DNA from: an uncultured Alphaproteobacteria bacterium
Lineage (GTDB): Bacteria > Pseudomonadota > Alphaproteobacteria > RF32 > CAG-239
Assembly: GCA_944392235.1 (NCBI GenBank)
Contig: CALXVZ010000003.1
Span: forward strand, 62,001-126,000
Direction: 5' to 3'
Length of the DNA: 64,000 nucleotides
Shown: one piece after another, positions 56,118-64,000 of the stretch
Numbering within the stretch: position 1 is the first letter of the stretch
Layout of the letters: the number at the start of each line of letters is the position of its first letter
Program-made: the position numbers and the translations under genes
The notes under the pieces: model-generated
Told to the model about the DNA's origin: nothing
What the model saw: the letters and a program-made list of their open reading frames with translations, nothing else
The model's database searches: none

Positions 56118-56696
56118 ATGATTTTTGTTGCTATTACCGGTTCTATTGGATGTGGAAAAACAACCGTTTGTAACTTATTGAAAAAACTTGGTTATCAGGT
56201 CTTTAATGCGGATAAATGGGTTAAATATTTGTATTATAAGAAAGAGTTTCTTGATGTGATTTTACAAAAATTTCCTGAAACCTTTGTAAATGGAGAATTT
56301 GATAAGAGATTATTGAGATCCTTTGTTTTTGAGAATCCTGATCAATTGAAAATTTTAGAAGGTTTAATCCATCCTTTCTTAAAGAAAAAACTTAAAAAGC
56401 TTATTCGTAAGTATCGTAATGAAACGGATGGAATTGTTTTTTTTGAGGCTCCACTTTTGTTTGAATTGAAGTGGGAAAAGTTTTTTGACTATGTTGTCGT
56501 CGCTGATGTTGATTATAATATTCAGAAAGAACGCGTGATGATGCGTGATAATATATCTGAGGAAGAATTTGTAAAAATTAATGCTTTGCAAATGTCTAGA
56601 TGTGATAAGATTTGTCGTGCTGATATTGTTATAGATACGGGTGTTGACTTAAATACTTTAAGAAAAAATATTGTGCAAATTTTGGGAGTTTTATAA
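56118..56696 (+). CDS. coaE: Dephospho-CoA kinase CoaE
   Basis: 192 residues. Last step of CoA synthesis. P-loop 'ITGSIGCGKTTVCNLLKKLG' at residue about 7, 'VFNADKWVKYLYYKK' (the dephospho-CoA contact region), 'LEGLIHPFLKKKLKKLI', 'EAPLLFELKWEKFFDYVVVA', and 'RMMRDNISEEEF' lid-type segment. SD 'GAGG' at 56108, ten bases beyond the last DnaA box, so its promoter lies inside the origin region. The dnaQ ATG follows its stop with no gap. Confidence 0.93.
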   Translation: MIFVAITGSIGCGKTTVCNLLKKLGYQVFNADKWVKYLYYKKEFLDVILQKFPETFVNGEFDKRLLRSFVFENPDQLKILEGLIHPFLKKKLKKLIRKYRNETDGIVFFEAPLLFELKWEKFFDYVVVADVDYNIQKERVMMRDNISEEEFVKINALQMSRCDKICRADIVIDTGVDLNTLRKNIVQILGVL

Positions 56697-57422
56697 ATGC
56701 AGGGAATTCGTGAGATTGTTTTTGATACTGAAACAACTGGATTTGATCCTGAAACAGGTGATAAATTAGTTGAAATTGGCGCAGTTGAACTTATTAATCA
56801 TGTACCAACGGGAAGAACTTATCACCAGTATATTAATCCAGAACGAGAAGTTCCTGAAGAAGTTGTTAAAGTGCATGGTTTGACAACTGAATATTTAAAA
56901 GATTTTCCAAATTTTGCAGCTGTTGCTCAAGATTTTATAGATTTTGTTGGCGATGATGGTATTTTGGTTGCTCATAATGCGACATTTGATATGAAATTTA
57001 TAAATTTTGAACTTCGTCATCTTGGTTATGAAGGGTATGGTTGGGATAGAGTTATTGATACTCTTGAAATCGCAAAAAATAAGTTTCCTGGACAACGTAA
57101 TAATTTGGATGTGCTTTGTAAAAGATTTGGTATTGATAATTCTGCCAGAACTTTCCATGGTGCGTTACTCGATGCTCAACTTTTAGCTGAAGTCTATCTT
57201 GAATTATTAGGTGGTGCAGAACCTTCTATGGAGTTGGATGCAAAATCGCCCTTGAAAAAAGATATTAATCAGGATGATGTTGTTTTGCAGAGAGTGTATA
57301 GAGAACCTAGAGTTTTTGAGTTAAATGATGAGCAAATTGCTATGCATAGAGAGTTTTTAGAAAAAAATATAAAAGAACCTTTATGGTTATCTGATGAAAA
57401 AAAAGAAGAAGAGGGTGCTTAA
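56697..57422 (+). CDS. dnaQ: DNA polymerase III epsilon subunit DnaQ
   Basis: 241 residues. Proofreading 3'-5' exonuclease. DEDDh motifs: 'REIVFDTETTGFDPETGD' (ExoI, D-x-E), 'LVAHNATFDMKFINFELRH' (ExoII) and 'RTFHGALLDAQLLAEVYLEL' (ExoIII, H-x4-D). A charged C-terminal segment of about 50 residues follows. CoaE-DnaQ adjacency is a conserved alphaproteobacterial feature. It ends one base before the PgeF-like start. Confidence 0.96.
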   Translation: MQGIREIVFDTETTGFDPETGDKLVEIGAVELINHVPTGRTYHQYINPEREVPEEVVKVHGLTTEYLKDFPNFAAVAQDFIDFVGDDGILVAHNATFDMKFINFELRHLGYEGYGWDRVIDTLEIAKNKFPGQRNNLDVLCKRFGIDNSARTFHGALLDAQLLAEVYLELLGGAEPSMELDAKSPLKKDINQDDVVLQRVYREPRVFELNDEQIAMHREFLEKNIKEPLWLSDEKKEEEGA

Positions 57423-57423
57423 A

Positions 57424-58125
57424 ATGTTTTATTTTTCCTTTGTTGATGGGCGTAAAGTCTTAAAATCTGATTTATTAGGTGAAATAGAGCATTTTTTTAC
57501 TACTCGTGATCTTTGCCTTTTTGCTAAAGAAGCTGATATGTCTGATAATAGAAAATTAGTTGAAGATTATTTAGGTATGAAAATGGCTACTAATCAGCCT
57601 ATCCATGGAAATCATATCGAAAAAGTTATTAATGATCAATTTTTTTATGACAATACAGATGGGTTATTTCTAGAAAAAGGACAGGCTGCTTTTATGAATT
57701 TTGGGGATTGTGTACCTATTATTCTTTATAGTAATGGAGTAGGGGGAATTATTCATGCAGGATGGAGGGGAACGGCTTCTGATATTGCTAAAATTGCTAT
57801 TCAAAAATTGGTCAATGAATATCATCAAAAAGCTCAAAACATAAAAGCTGTTATTGGACCTGCTATTTGTATGAATTGTTATGAGGTTGGAACTGGTGTT
57901 TATGAGCAACTATTTAAAACAGTTGCGGATCATTCAAATGGGTTTTTGGCTGAAAATGGTAAATACTTTGTTGGTCTTAAAGATATTAATAAACAACAAT
58001 TAAAAGAATGTGGTGTTGAGCAAATTGATGTTTGTCCATATTGCACAGCATGTGGAGAGAAATTGTTCTATTCTTATCGTTTTGAGAAAACAGGATATAG
58101 ACATAGTGCTGTTTTGAAATTATAA
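57424..58125 (+). CDS. pgeF: PgeF/YlmD-type peptidoglycan editing / purine nucleoside phosphorylase
   Basis: 233 residues from ATG 57424; an upstream extension to 57394 lies in dnaQ. Family of multicopper-oxidase-like DUF152 proteins, now known as purine nucleoside phosphorylase/peptidoglycan-editing factors. Zinc-binding pattern present: 'QPIHGNHIEKV', 'IIHAGWRGTASDIAKIAIQK', 'VIGPAICMNCYEVG', and 'PYCTACGEKLFYSYRFEKTG' ending with the conserved Arg-His of 'YRHSAV'. The usual 'TADCVP' reads 'FGDCVP'. The paired Cys motif 'CPYCTACG' is extra-rich in cysteine. Co-transcribed with coaE and dnaQ. Confidence 0.88.
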   Translation: MFYFSFVDGRKVLKSDLLGEIEHFFTTRDLCLFAKEADMSDNRKLVEDYLGMKMATNQPIHGNHIEKVINDQFFYDNTDGLFLEKGQAAFMNFGDCVPIILYSNGVGGIIHAGWRGTASDIAKIAIQKLVNEYHQKAQNIKAVIGPAICMNCYEVGTGVYEQLFKTVADHSNGFLAENGKYFVGLKDINKQQLKECGVEQIDVCPYCTACGEKLFYSYRFEKTGYRHSAVLKL

Positions 58126-58191
58126 GTTATAGAAATTTGTTTGCTAGATTGTAAATAGTTGCTTGATAAAACAAGATGAAACAGTAAGTTT

Positions 58192-58219
58192 TTGCTTGAA
58201 TATTCTTTTTTAGTAGTAT
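58192..58219 (+). promoter_or_regulatory. Candidate promoter for ppdK
   Basis: TTGCTT at 58192-58197 and TAGTAT at 58214-58219 with a 16-base spacer; TATAAC at 58217-58222 is an overlapping alternative. Transcripts would have a leader of about 90 bases holding the hairpin at 58247-58279. Confidence 0.35.
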
Positions 58220-58246
58220 AACTTCTTTCCAGAATTAATCGTTCTG

Positions 58247-58279
58247 CCGTGAAAACTCCGCGATGCGGGTTTTGTGCGG
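58247..58279 (+). promoter_or_regulatory. Long GC-rich hairpin in the ppdK leader
   Basis: Arms 58247-58261 and 58265-58279 pair along 14 positions with two single-base bulges and two G-T pairs, loop GAT, followed by a short T-rich run (58280-58287). It is conspicuously GC-rich for this genome. It could be a terminator for the pgeF operon, or an attenuator or stability element for ppdK. Confidence 0.5.
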
Positions 58280-58317
58280 TTGTTTTTAACTAATAAGCTG
58301 ATAGGAGCTGAATAACC

Positions 58318-61017
58318 ATGAGTAAATGGGTTTATACATTTGGTGATGGCAAAGCCGAAGGCGATGCTAGCATGCGTAATCTCCTTGGCGGTAAAGGTGC
58401 TAACTTGGCTGAAATGAACAAAGTTGGTTTGCCTGTTCCTCCAGGATTTACAGTTACAACTGAAGTTTGTACATATTATTACAATAATAATAAAACATAT
58501 CCTGCTGATTTGAAAGATCAAGTTAGAGCAGGTGTTGCTCATGTTGAAAGTATTATGGGCAAGAAATTTGCTGATGCAAATAATCCATTGTTATTCTCTG
58601 TTCGTTCCGGTGCTAGAGTTTCTATGCCGGGTATGATGGATACTGTTTTGAACCTCGGATTAAATGATGAAACAGTTAAAGCTTTGGCTAAAGCTTCCGG
58701 TAGCGAAAGATTTGCTTATGACTCTTATCGTCGTTTCTTGCAAATGTTCTCTGATGTGGTTTTAGGGGCTGATTTGGATTTATATGAAGAAGCTTTGGAT
58801 AATATGAAAAAAGCTAAAGGTTATAAATCTGATACAGATTTAACTGCTGATGATCTTAAAGAATTAGTTAAAGAATATAAAGAAATTGGTCAGAAAATTG
58901 GTAAAGTAGTTCCTCAAGATCCTTGGGAACAATTATGGGCTGGTATTGGCGCTGTATTTGGTTCTTGGATGGTTGATCGTGCTATTACTTATCGTAAATT
59001 AAACAATATTCCAGGTGACTGGGGTACAGCTGTTAACGTTCAAACTATGGTGTTCGGTAATGCTGGTGATGACTGCGCTACTGGTGTTTGCTTCTCTCGT
59101 GACCCTGCTACTGGTGAAAATGTTTACTATGGTGAATATCTTGTAAATGCTCAAGGTGAAGACGTTGTTGCTGGTATTCGTACTCCTCAACCTATGGCTT
59201 CTAAGGGCGATGGTACTTCTTTGGAAGAAAAATGGCCTCACCTTTATGAAGAATTAGTAAATGTTCGTAATAACCTTGAAGCTCACTATAAAGATATGCA
59301 AGATATGGAGTTTACTATTGAACATGGTAAACTCTGGATGTTGCAATGCCGTAATGGTAAAAGAACTGCTGCCGCTGCTGTTCGTATGGCTGTTGAAATG
59401 TATGAAGAAGGTATGCTTTCTAAAGAAGAAGCTATTATGCGCGTTGGTGCTGATCAACTTGATCAATTGTTGCACCCAATGCTCGATCCTAAAGCTGAAA
59501 AGAAAGTTATTGCTACTGGTCTTCCTGCTTCTCCTGGTGCAGCTGTAGGTCGTGCTGTATTTAATGCAGAAGATGCTGAAGCTTGGGCTGCTAAAGGTGA
59601 AAAAGTTATCCTTATCCGTAACGAAACATCTCCTGAAGATATTGGTGGTATGCATGCTTCTCAAGGTGTTATTACTGCTCGTGGCGGTATGACTTCTCAC
59701 GCTGCCGTTGTTGCTCGTGGTATGGGTACTCCTTGCGTTTCTGGTTCTACTGATATTGTTATTGATTACAAAGCTAAAACAATGTCAACTAAATCAGGTG
59801 TTGTTATCAAAGAAGGTGATTGGGTTTCTTTGGATGGTGCTAAAGGACAAATTATCGAAGGTAAAATTCCTACAGTTCAAGTTGAAATGACTGGTAACTT
59901 CGGTAAATTGATGACTTGGGTTGATGAAATCAAAACTATGAAAGTTCGCGCTAATGCTGAAACTCCAAAAGATGCTAAACAAGCTCGTGATTTTGGTGCA
60001 GAAGGTATTGGTTTGGCTCGTACAGAACACATGTTCTTTGATGCTAATCGTATTGCTGATATGCGTGCTATGATTTTATCTGATAATGAAGAAGGTCGTC
60101 GTGCAGCTTTGTCTCGTTTGTTGCCTTACCAAAAACAAGACTTTATTGACTTGTTCACAATTATGGATGGTCTGCCAGTAACTGTTCGTTTGTTGGACCC
60201 ACCGTTGCACGAATTCTTGCCTCATACAGATGCTGAAATGAAAGAATTGGCTGATAAAATGGGTATGACTTTGGAACAAGTTAAGACTCGTTCTGAAAAA
60301 TTGCACGAACAAAACCCAATGTTAGGTCATCGTGGTTGTCGTTTGGCTGTTACATATCCTGAAATTGCTGAAATGCAAGCTACAGCTATCTTAGAAGCTG
60401 CTTTGGAATGCCAGGAAAAAGGTATTAAAGTTACTCCGGAAATCGAAGTTCCTTTAACTGGTTCTAAGAAAGAATTAGATATCGTTAAAAACGTTATTGA
60501 TGAAACAGCTCAGAAAGTATTTGCTGCAAAAGGTAAGAAAATTGATTATCTTGTTGGTACTATGATTGAGTTGCCTCGTGCTGCTTTGATGGCTGAAGAA
60601 ATTGCTGAATCTGCAGGTTTCTTTGGTTTTGGTACAAACGATCTTACTCAAACAACTTTGGGTATGAGCCGTGATGATACTGGCGCTATTCTTGATGAAT
60701 ATAGAGCTAAAGGTGTATATGTTGCAGATCCTTTTGCTTCTATTGATGTTGATGGTGTTGGTAAATTGGTTCGTCGTGCAGCTGTTCATGGTCGTATGAC
60801 AAATCCTGATTTGCACTTAGGTGTTTGCGGTGAACACGGTGGTGATCCTGCTTCTATAGAATTCTTTAATTCTGTAGGTTTGGATTACGTTTCTTGTTCT
60901 CCATTCCGCGTACCTGTTGCTCGTTTAGCTGCAGCTCAAGCTGCTGTTAAACAAAAAGGTCAACCAAAAGCTGTTGATGCAGCTAAAGATGGTTGCTGCT
61001 GCAAAAAAGCTTGCTAA
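58318..61017 (+). CDS. ppdK: Pyruvate phosphate dikinase
   Basis: 899 residues, full length. Interconverts pyruvate + ATP + Pi with PEP + AMP + PPi. N-terminal ATP-grasp part ('NLLGGKGANLAEMNKVGLPV', 'LFSVRSGARVSMPGMMDTVL'), the phosphohistidine domain with catalytic His in 'TARGGMTSHAAVVARGMGTP' near residue 460, and the PEP/pyruvate TIM barrel ('IGLARTEHMFFD', 'LGHRGCRLAVTYPEIAEMQA', 'FGFGTNDLTQTTLGMSRDD'). Codons are biased to TTG, CGT and GCT, unlike neighbours, pointing to high expression. An unusual cysteine-rich end, 'DGCCCKKAC', closes the protein. SD 'AGGAGC' upstream; strong terminator downstream. Confidence 0.98.
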   Translation: MSKWVYTFGDGKAEGDASMRNLLGGKGANLAEMNKVGLPVPPGFTVTTEVCTYYYNNNKTYPADLKDQVRAGVAHVESIMGKKFADANNPLLFSVRSGARVSMPGMMDTVLNLGLNDETVKALAKASGSERFAYDSYRRFLQMFSDVVLGADLDLYEEALDNMKKAKGYKSDTDLTADDLKELVKEYKEIGQKIGKVVPQDPWEQLWAGIGAVFGSWMVDRAITYRKLNNIPGDWGTAVNVQTMVFGNAGDDCATGVCFSRDPATGENVYYGEYLVNAQGEDVVAGIRTPQPMASKGDGTSLEEKWPHLYEELVNVRNNLEAHYKDMQDMEFTIEHGKLWMLQCRNGKRTAAAAVRMAVEMYEEGMLSKEEAIMRVGADQLDQLLHPMLDPKAEKKVIATGLPASPGAAVGRAVFNAEDAEAWAAKGEKVILIRNETSPEDIGGMHASQGVITARGGMTSHAAVVARGMGTPCVSGSTDIVIDYKAKTMSTKSGVVIKEGDWVSLDGAKGQIIEGKIPTVQVEMTGNFGKLMTWVDEIKTMKVRANAETPKDAKQARDFGAEGIGLARTEHMFFDANRIADMRAMILSDNEEGRRAALSRLLPYQKQDFIDLFTIMDGLPVTVRLLDPPLHEFLPHTDAEMKELADKMGMTLEQVKTRSEKLHEQNPMLGHRGCRLAVTYPEIAEMQATAILEAALECQEKGIKVTPEIEVPLTGSKKELDIVKNVIDETAQKVFAAKGKKIDYLVGTMIELPRAALMAEEIAESAGFFGFGTNDLTQTTLGMSRDDTGAILDEYRAKGVYVADPFASIDVDGVGKLVRRAAVHGRMTNPDLHLGVCGEHGGDPASIEFFNSVGLDYVSCSPFRVPVARLAAAQAAVKQKGQPKAVDAAKDGCCCKKAC

Positions 61018-61039
61018 TTTAGCTTAAAGCTTTGAAAAG

Positions 61040-61068
61040 CCCCATTCTTTAATAGAATGGGGTTTTTT
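61040..61068 (+). terminator. Rho-independent terminator of ppdK
   Basis: Nine-bp stem CCCCATTCT/AGAATGGGG (five-base loop) followed by six T residues at 61063-61068. Confidence 0.92.
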
Positions 61069-61172
61069 GTATATATCTTTTATTTTTATTTGATTAGATT
61101 TTTTATTCACCGCATTATATTTATAGATGTGAAGCTAATTGTAGGCTTTATTAGATTTTTTAGGGGGTTAAT

Positions 61173-61679
61173 ATGAATAAACTTGAAAGTATTGTTGATG
61201 TTATAAAAAAAGAGGTTCTTAAACTTAAAGATTTTGAAAAGGATAAAGCTGTTGCAAAACAGATTTGTATTGATTTTAAAAACGAATTTCTAAAGTTGAA
61301 ACAACTTAATGTAGAGAAGTTTAAAAATGCTTTTAATGCGTATTTCGTTGATTATCTAAAAAATAATTATAAAGAATTTGATGGTCGTGTTTCTCGTCGT
61401 CAATATTGGATGTTTGCTCTATTTTCATCTTTGGTTAGTTTTATTATTGGTTTAATCGCAGGAATTATTCCTATTTTGAGTATTCTTTCTTTACTTTATG
61501 TATTAGCTTTGATTGTTCCAAGTATTGGTTTGGGTATTCGTCGTTTACATGATATTGGTTTATCTGGTTGGTTTTTCTTGATTGCTCTTATTCCTTATTT
61601 GGGAGGAATTGCTCTGGTTCTGCTATTTTGCATTCCTGGTAATGATAAGGCAAATGAATATGGTGAAGCTAATAAATAA
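61173..61679 (+). CDS. DUF805 membrane protein
   Basis: 168 residues. An N-terminal charged helical segment of about 65 residues precedes a DUF805 domain: 'FDGRVSRRQYWMFALFSSLV', then hydrophobic helices ('FIIGLIAGIIPILSILSLLY', 'VLALIVPSIGLGIRRLHDIG', 'SGWFFLIALIPYLGGIALVL') and the end 'FCIPGNDKANEYG'. The RRLHDxGxSGW motif is diagnostic. Function unknown; inner membrane. SD 'AGGGGG' upstream. A bidirectional terminator separates it from the convergent prepilin-peptidase-like gene. Confidence 0.88.
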   Translation: MNKLESIVDVIKKEVLKLKDFEKDKAVAKQICIDFKNEFLKLKQLNVEKFKNAFNAYFVDYLKNNYKEFDGRVSRRQYWMFALFSSLVSFIIGLIAGIIPILSILSLLYVLALIVPSIGLGIRRLHDIGLSGWFFLIALIPYLGGIALVLLFCIPGNDKANEYGEANK

Positions 61680-61693
61680 TTGCTAGTTTATAC

Positions 61694-61726
61694 AAAAAAA
61701 AGGTCACTTTCTAGTGGCCTTTTTTT
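61694..61726. terminator. Bidirectional rho-independent terminator
   Basis: Stem AGGTCACT/AGTGGCCT (one G-T pair, four-base loop) flanked by A residues on the left and T residues on the right; serves both converging genes. Confidence 0.9.
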
Positions 61727-61731
61727 GTATA

Positions 61732-62433
61732 TCAATATTCAATTAAGAATAATATAATTAATGATGATAGAACTATTGAAGGACCAAAAGCTCCTTGTCT
61801 TTGTTTTTTTATAAAACAGCTAATTCCAAATATTAAACATGATAGTAGGATAACATAAGGAATGTTGCTTAATCCTAACCATGCTCCAACAGCTGAAAGT
61901 AATTTTATATCTCCACCTCCGAACGCATTGGGATCTTTTTTTATTAAAAATAATGATGCAATTACAGGTATTATATATCCAGCTATTGCTCCTAAAGAGC
62001 TGTTTGTTGTTGCGGAGATGGTATCATATCCTAAAAGTTCTCCTGCAAAATTTGCGTATGCAAAACCAATAATAAGAAGTGGAAAAGTTAGTAAGTCTGG
62101 TAATAGAAACATTCTATTATCAATTTCCATTAAAATGAATAAGATAATTACAAAAAAGCAGATCCAAGGAGCTTCTTGAGCAGAAAGAACTAGAGATGCT
62201 AAAAAGGTTATTGATGCTGTTATTATCCCCCATCCTAGTGAACGCATAAAATATCTATGTATTAAAAGCTGATATTTATGGTTATTTTTACGTTTGGATG
62301 ATGATACTATTTTATTTACATGAAATATTCTGTATAAGGCATAAGCAAATGTGGCTGGCATAAATTTTGAAAATCTGCGTGCTAAATATGGGATGATAAA
62401 TCCAAAAGTAAAACCAATAGCAATATATATCAT
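61732..62433 (-). CDS. Type IV prepilin peptidase-like protein (A24 family, no methylase domain)
   Basis: 233 residues, six to eight hydrophobic helices. The two catalytic aspartate regions of the A24 peptidases are present: 'LMEIDNRMFLLPDLLTFPL' and 'NAFGGGDIKLLSAVGAWLGL' (G-x-G-D type). The late 'FGPSIVLSSLII' replaces the usual PFGP. An N-terminal cytoplasmic loop ('NKIVSSSKRKNNHKYQLLIH') sits where bifunctional enzymes have the zinc-binding CxxC methyltransferase domain, but no such cysteines are seen, as in TadV/CpaA-type or peptidase-only enzymes. Followed on the same strand, upstream, by a NarL-type regulator. No pilin gene is visible in the window. Confidence 0.83.
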   Translation of the reverse strand: MIYIAIGFTFGFIIPYLARRFSKFMPATFAYALYRIFHVNKIVSSSKRKNNHKYQLLIHRYFMRSLGWGIITASITFLASLVLSAQEAPWICFFVIILFILMEIDNRMFLLPDLLTFPLLIIGFAYANFAGELLGYDTISATTNSSLGAIAGYIIPVIASLFLIKKDPNAFGGGDIKLLSAVGAWLGLSNIPYVILLSCLIFGISCFIKKQRQGAFGPSIVLSSLIILFLIEY

Positions 62434-62501
62434 TTATTTATTCTCCTTATTAATATTGCTTGTATTTTAGTTTGTATTGGTAAATTTTTATTGAATGTGT
62501 C

Positions 62502-63113
62502 TTAAATTAATCCCATTTTTTGCGCTGTTATGACAGCTTGTGTTCTATTATTTACTTTCAAAGATCTTAGTAGAGCATTAATATGTAATTTTACTGTGGC
62601 TTCTGATACTCCCATATCGTATGCGATTTGTTTGTTGGATTTTCCTTGAGCTATTAAATTTAAAACTTGAGCTTGTCTATTTGTTAAATTCTTTTTTAGA
62701 GGAGGAACAATTATATTATTTTCTAGTAAGGCTATTGGTATATAGATGCCTCCATCTAATATTAGTTTAAGAGCTCCACTTAATATGTTACTGTCAGATT
62801 TTTTTGGAATATATCCTTTTACTCCATTTGATAATATTTTTTTGATATTAGGAATATCTTCATTTATTGAAATTGCTATAATTTTAGTATTTGGTGAATC
62901 GTTTTTAATTTTATTGATTATATCTAGACTGTTAGAATTTGCTAAATCTATATCTAGAATTAAAATATCAATATCTCTTTCTTTTAGTAGATATTTTTGC
63001 ATATCTAGTAGATTTGAACATTGTAGTATATTTATGTCTTGATTTATTTCTTTTAATCTTAGTGATAGTCCGTCTCTAAATAATGATTGCTCGTCCGTTA
63101 TTAAAACTTTCAT
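62502..63113 (-). CDS. NarL/FixJ-type response regulator
   Basis: 203 residues. Receiver domain with acidic pair ('VLITDEQSLFRDGL'), phospho-acceptor Asp in 'DILILDIDLANS', Ser in 'IIAISINED', Lys in 'GYIPKKSDSN'. C-terminal LuxR helix-turn-helix: 'LTNRQAQVLNLIAQGKSNKQ', 'MGVSEATVKLHINALLRSLK', 'NNRTQAVITAQKMGL'. Transcription factor, apparently complete and phosphorylatable. No sensor kinase beside it. It is 68 bases upstream of the prepilin-peptidase-like gene on the same strand, so it may regulate or be co-transcribed with it. Confidence 0.93.
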   Translation of the reverse strand: MKVLITDEQSLFRDGLSLRLKEINQDINILQCSNLLDMQKYLLKERDIDILILDIDLANSNSLDIINKIKNDSPNTKIIAISINEDIPNIKKILSNGVKGYIPKKSDSNILSGALKLILDGGIYIPIALLENNIIVPPLKKNLTNRQAQVLNLIAQGKSNKQIAYDMGVSEATVKLHINALLRSLKVNNRTQAVITAQKMGLI

Positions 63114-63199
63114 TTATATCTCCTTTTTAAGATACATCTTAAACGTAGTTGCAATATATATACGGATTGTTAGTTTTAAAGATATGGATTTTAAGTTTT

Positions 63200-63664
63200 T
63201 TATTCTTTAGGGGGAAGTATTAATATTTCAACTCCTGCTTCTTTTAGCATTTGTTCTGAGTAAGCTATTTTATCTCTCCAGGTGTTTTGTGGCGTGTTTT
63301 TATCAATAACAAGAGGATTTGTTACTACTAATTTTATTCCTGATTGAATTATTGCTCGTGTGCAATCTGTGCAAGGATAGTGGGTTGCATATAAAACACA
63401 TCCTTTTACTTTTGTTCCGCATAAACAAGCGTTGTATATGGCATTACGTTCAGCATGTTCGAAAAAGTCGTATTTTGTCGGACGTTCAAATCTTTCCATA
63501 ACTTCGTCATCTACTCCTCTGACGAAACCATTATAACCTGTTGCGCGTATTTCTTTGTCGGGGCCAACGATTATTGCACCTGTTTTTGTTGATGTGTCTT
63601 TTGACCAAGATGCTATTAGTTTTGCTAATTCCATAAAACGATAGTGCCATTTCATTGTGAACAT
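63200..63664 (-). CDS. dCMP/cytidine-deaminase family protein (ComEB-like)
   Basis: 154 residues. Zinc deaminase of the deoxycytidylate type: 'LAKLIASWSKDTSTKTGAII', 'GYNGFVRGVDDEV', zinc and catalytic motif H-A-E in 'FEHAERNAIYNAC', and P-C-x2-C in 'HYPCTDCTRAI'. The reaction is dCMP to dUMP, feeding dTMP synthesis. Start ATG 63664 has SD AGGAG; ATG 63655 is a weaker option. An extra cysteine-containing turn 'NACLCGTKVKGC' precedes the second zinc motif. Divergent from eno. Confidence 0.88.
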   Translation of the reverse strand: MFTMKWHYRFMELAKLIASWSKDTSTKTGAIIVGPDKEIRATGYNGFVRGVDDEVMERFERPTKYDFFEHAERNAIYNACLCGTKVKGCVLYATHYPCTDCTRAIIQSGIKLVVTNPLVIDKNTPQNTWRDKIAYSEQMLKEAGVEILILPPKE

Positions 63665-63760
63665 CTTTTTTCTCCTATTTTTGTTTTTTCTATAATCTAG
63701 ATTTTTTTTTGTTTTTTTACAAGATTTTTATGATGATATTTTTATCTTATTGCTTGTTGC

Positions 63761-63788
63761 TTGACTTTCAGCGTTATCAAGCTATATT
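63761..63788 (+). promoter_or_regulatory. Promoter for eno
   Basis: TTGACT at 63761-63766, 16-base spacer, TATATT at 63783-63788. About 30 bases of leader to SD AGGAG and the eno ATG. Confidence 0.65.
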
Positions 63789-63812
63789 ACTTCATACTTT
63801 AATTTTATTTAG

Positions 63813-64000
<188 letters not shown>

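Noticed and set aside
58210..58542. 110-codon minus-strand frame over the ppdK leader and start
   Set aside because: It has no ribosome site and would run against a strongly expressed gene.
59254..60816. Several minus-strand frames of 78-148 codons opposite ppdK
   Set aside because: Strong codon bias in ppdK removes stops on the opposite strand; no start signals or domains.

Overview
The window is a low-GC (roughly 30% by eye), gene-dense bacterial chromosome segment with about 62 protein genes, one structural RNA gene (RNase P RNA), and no tRNA, rRNA, insertion sequence, prophage or CRISPR array that I could find. Gene content and gene order point to an alphaproteobacterium: lpxC-bamD-recN, a family 4 uracil-DNA glycosylase, gpmI-envC-ctpA-rppH, radA-cvpA, a short HPr-kinase domain protein, an IalB-family protein, and the origin-associated set rho, mnmE, mnmG, rsmG, parA, parB. 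The AT richness, reduced operons, pyruvate phosphate dikinase and many cell-envelope genes suggest a host- or gut-associated low-GC lineage. The exact order cannot be fixed from sequence reading alone.

Layout. 0-5.2 kb: a divergent solute-binding protein, a P-loop-defective FlhG/MinD-like protein coupled to a J-domain/SH3 membrane protein, then tgt and a LOG-family protein. 5.2-8.9 kb (minus): rnpB-lpxC-bamD-recN, with the RNase P RNA lying directly in front of lpxC. 9.1-13.9 kb: a small outer-membrane barrel, glmM, a TPR lipoprotein and a probably leaderless uracil-DNA glycosylase. 14-18.3 kb: two related secreted cysteine-containing proteins, a small membrane protein and tolQRA without tolB/pal. 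18.3-20 kb (minus): a porin translationally coupled to a response regulator with a damaged receiver. 20.2-24.8 kb: gpmI, envC, ctpA, rppH. 24.8-29.9 kb: a Bat (aerotolerance) locus including a BatB-BatC fusion. 30-35.5 kb: a membrane-anchored nuclease-like protein, tsaE, hprK-like, mlaEF, radA, cvpA. 35.5-44.7 kb: tyrS, a divergent anmK, an ABC exporter with a GldF-GldG-DUF4340 triple fusion, a CDF metal exporter, rlmN and ialB. 44.8-58.1 kb: cca, then the replication/segregation block parB-parA-rsmG-mnmG, an unrecognised gene, mnmE, an acyltransferase, rho, a probable oriC, then coaE, dnaQ and a PgeF-like protein. 58.3-64 kb: ppdK, a DUF805 protein, a prepilin-peptidase-like protein, a NarL-type regulator, a dCMP deaminase and the 5' end of eno.

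The most informative signal is the chromosome-origin neighbourhood. The 507-base gap between rho and coaE holds five perfect 9-mer DnaA boxes. Two perfect 16-base parS palindromes lie inside rsmG and mnmG, and a one-mismatch third copy lies inside the unrecognised gene. Envelope functions (LpxC, BamD, Tol, EnvC, Mla, porin, AnmK, TPR lipoprotein) and lower glycolysis (GpmI, enolase, PPDK) dominate the rest. Several proteins keep a family fold but have lost family key residues (FlhG-like P-loop, response-regulator acidic pair, BatB metal site, nuclease arginine, AnmK nucleotide motif). These are the best places to look for changed functions.
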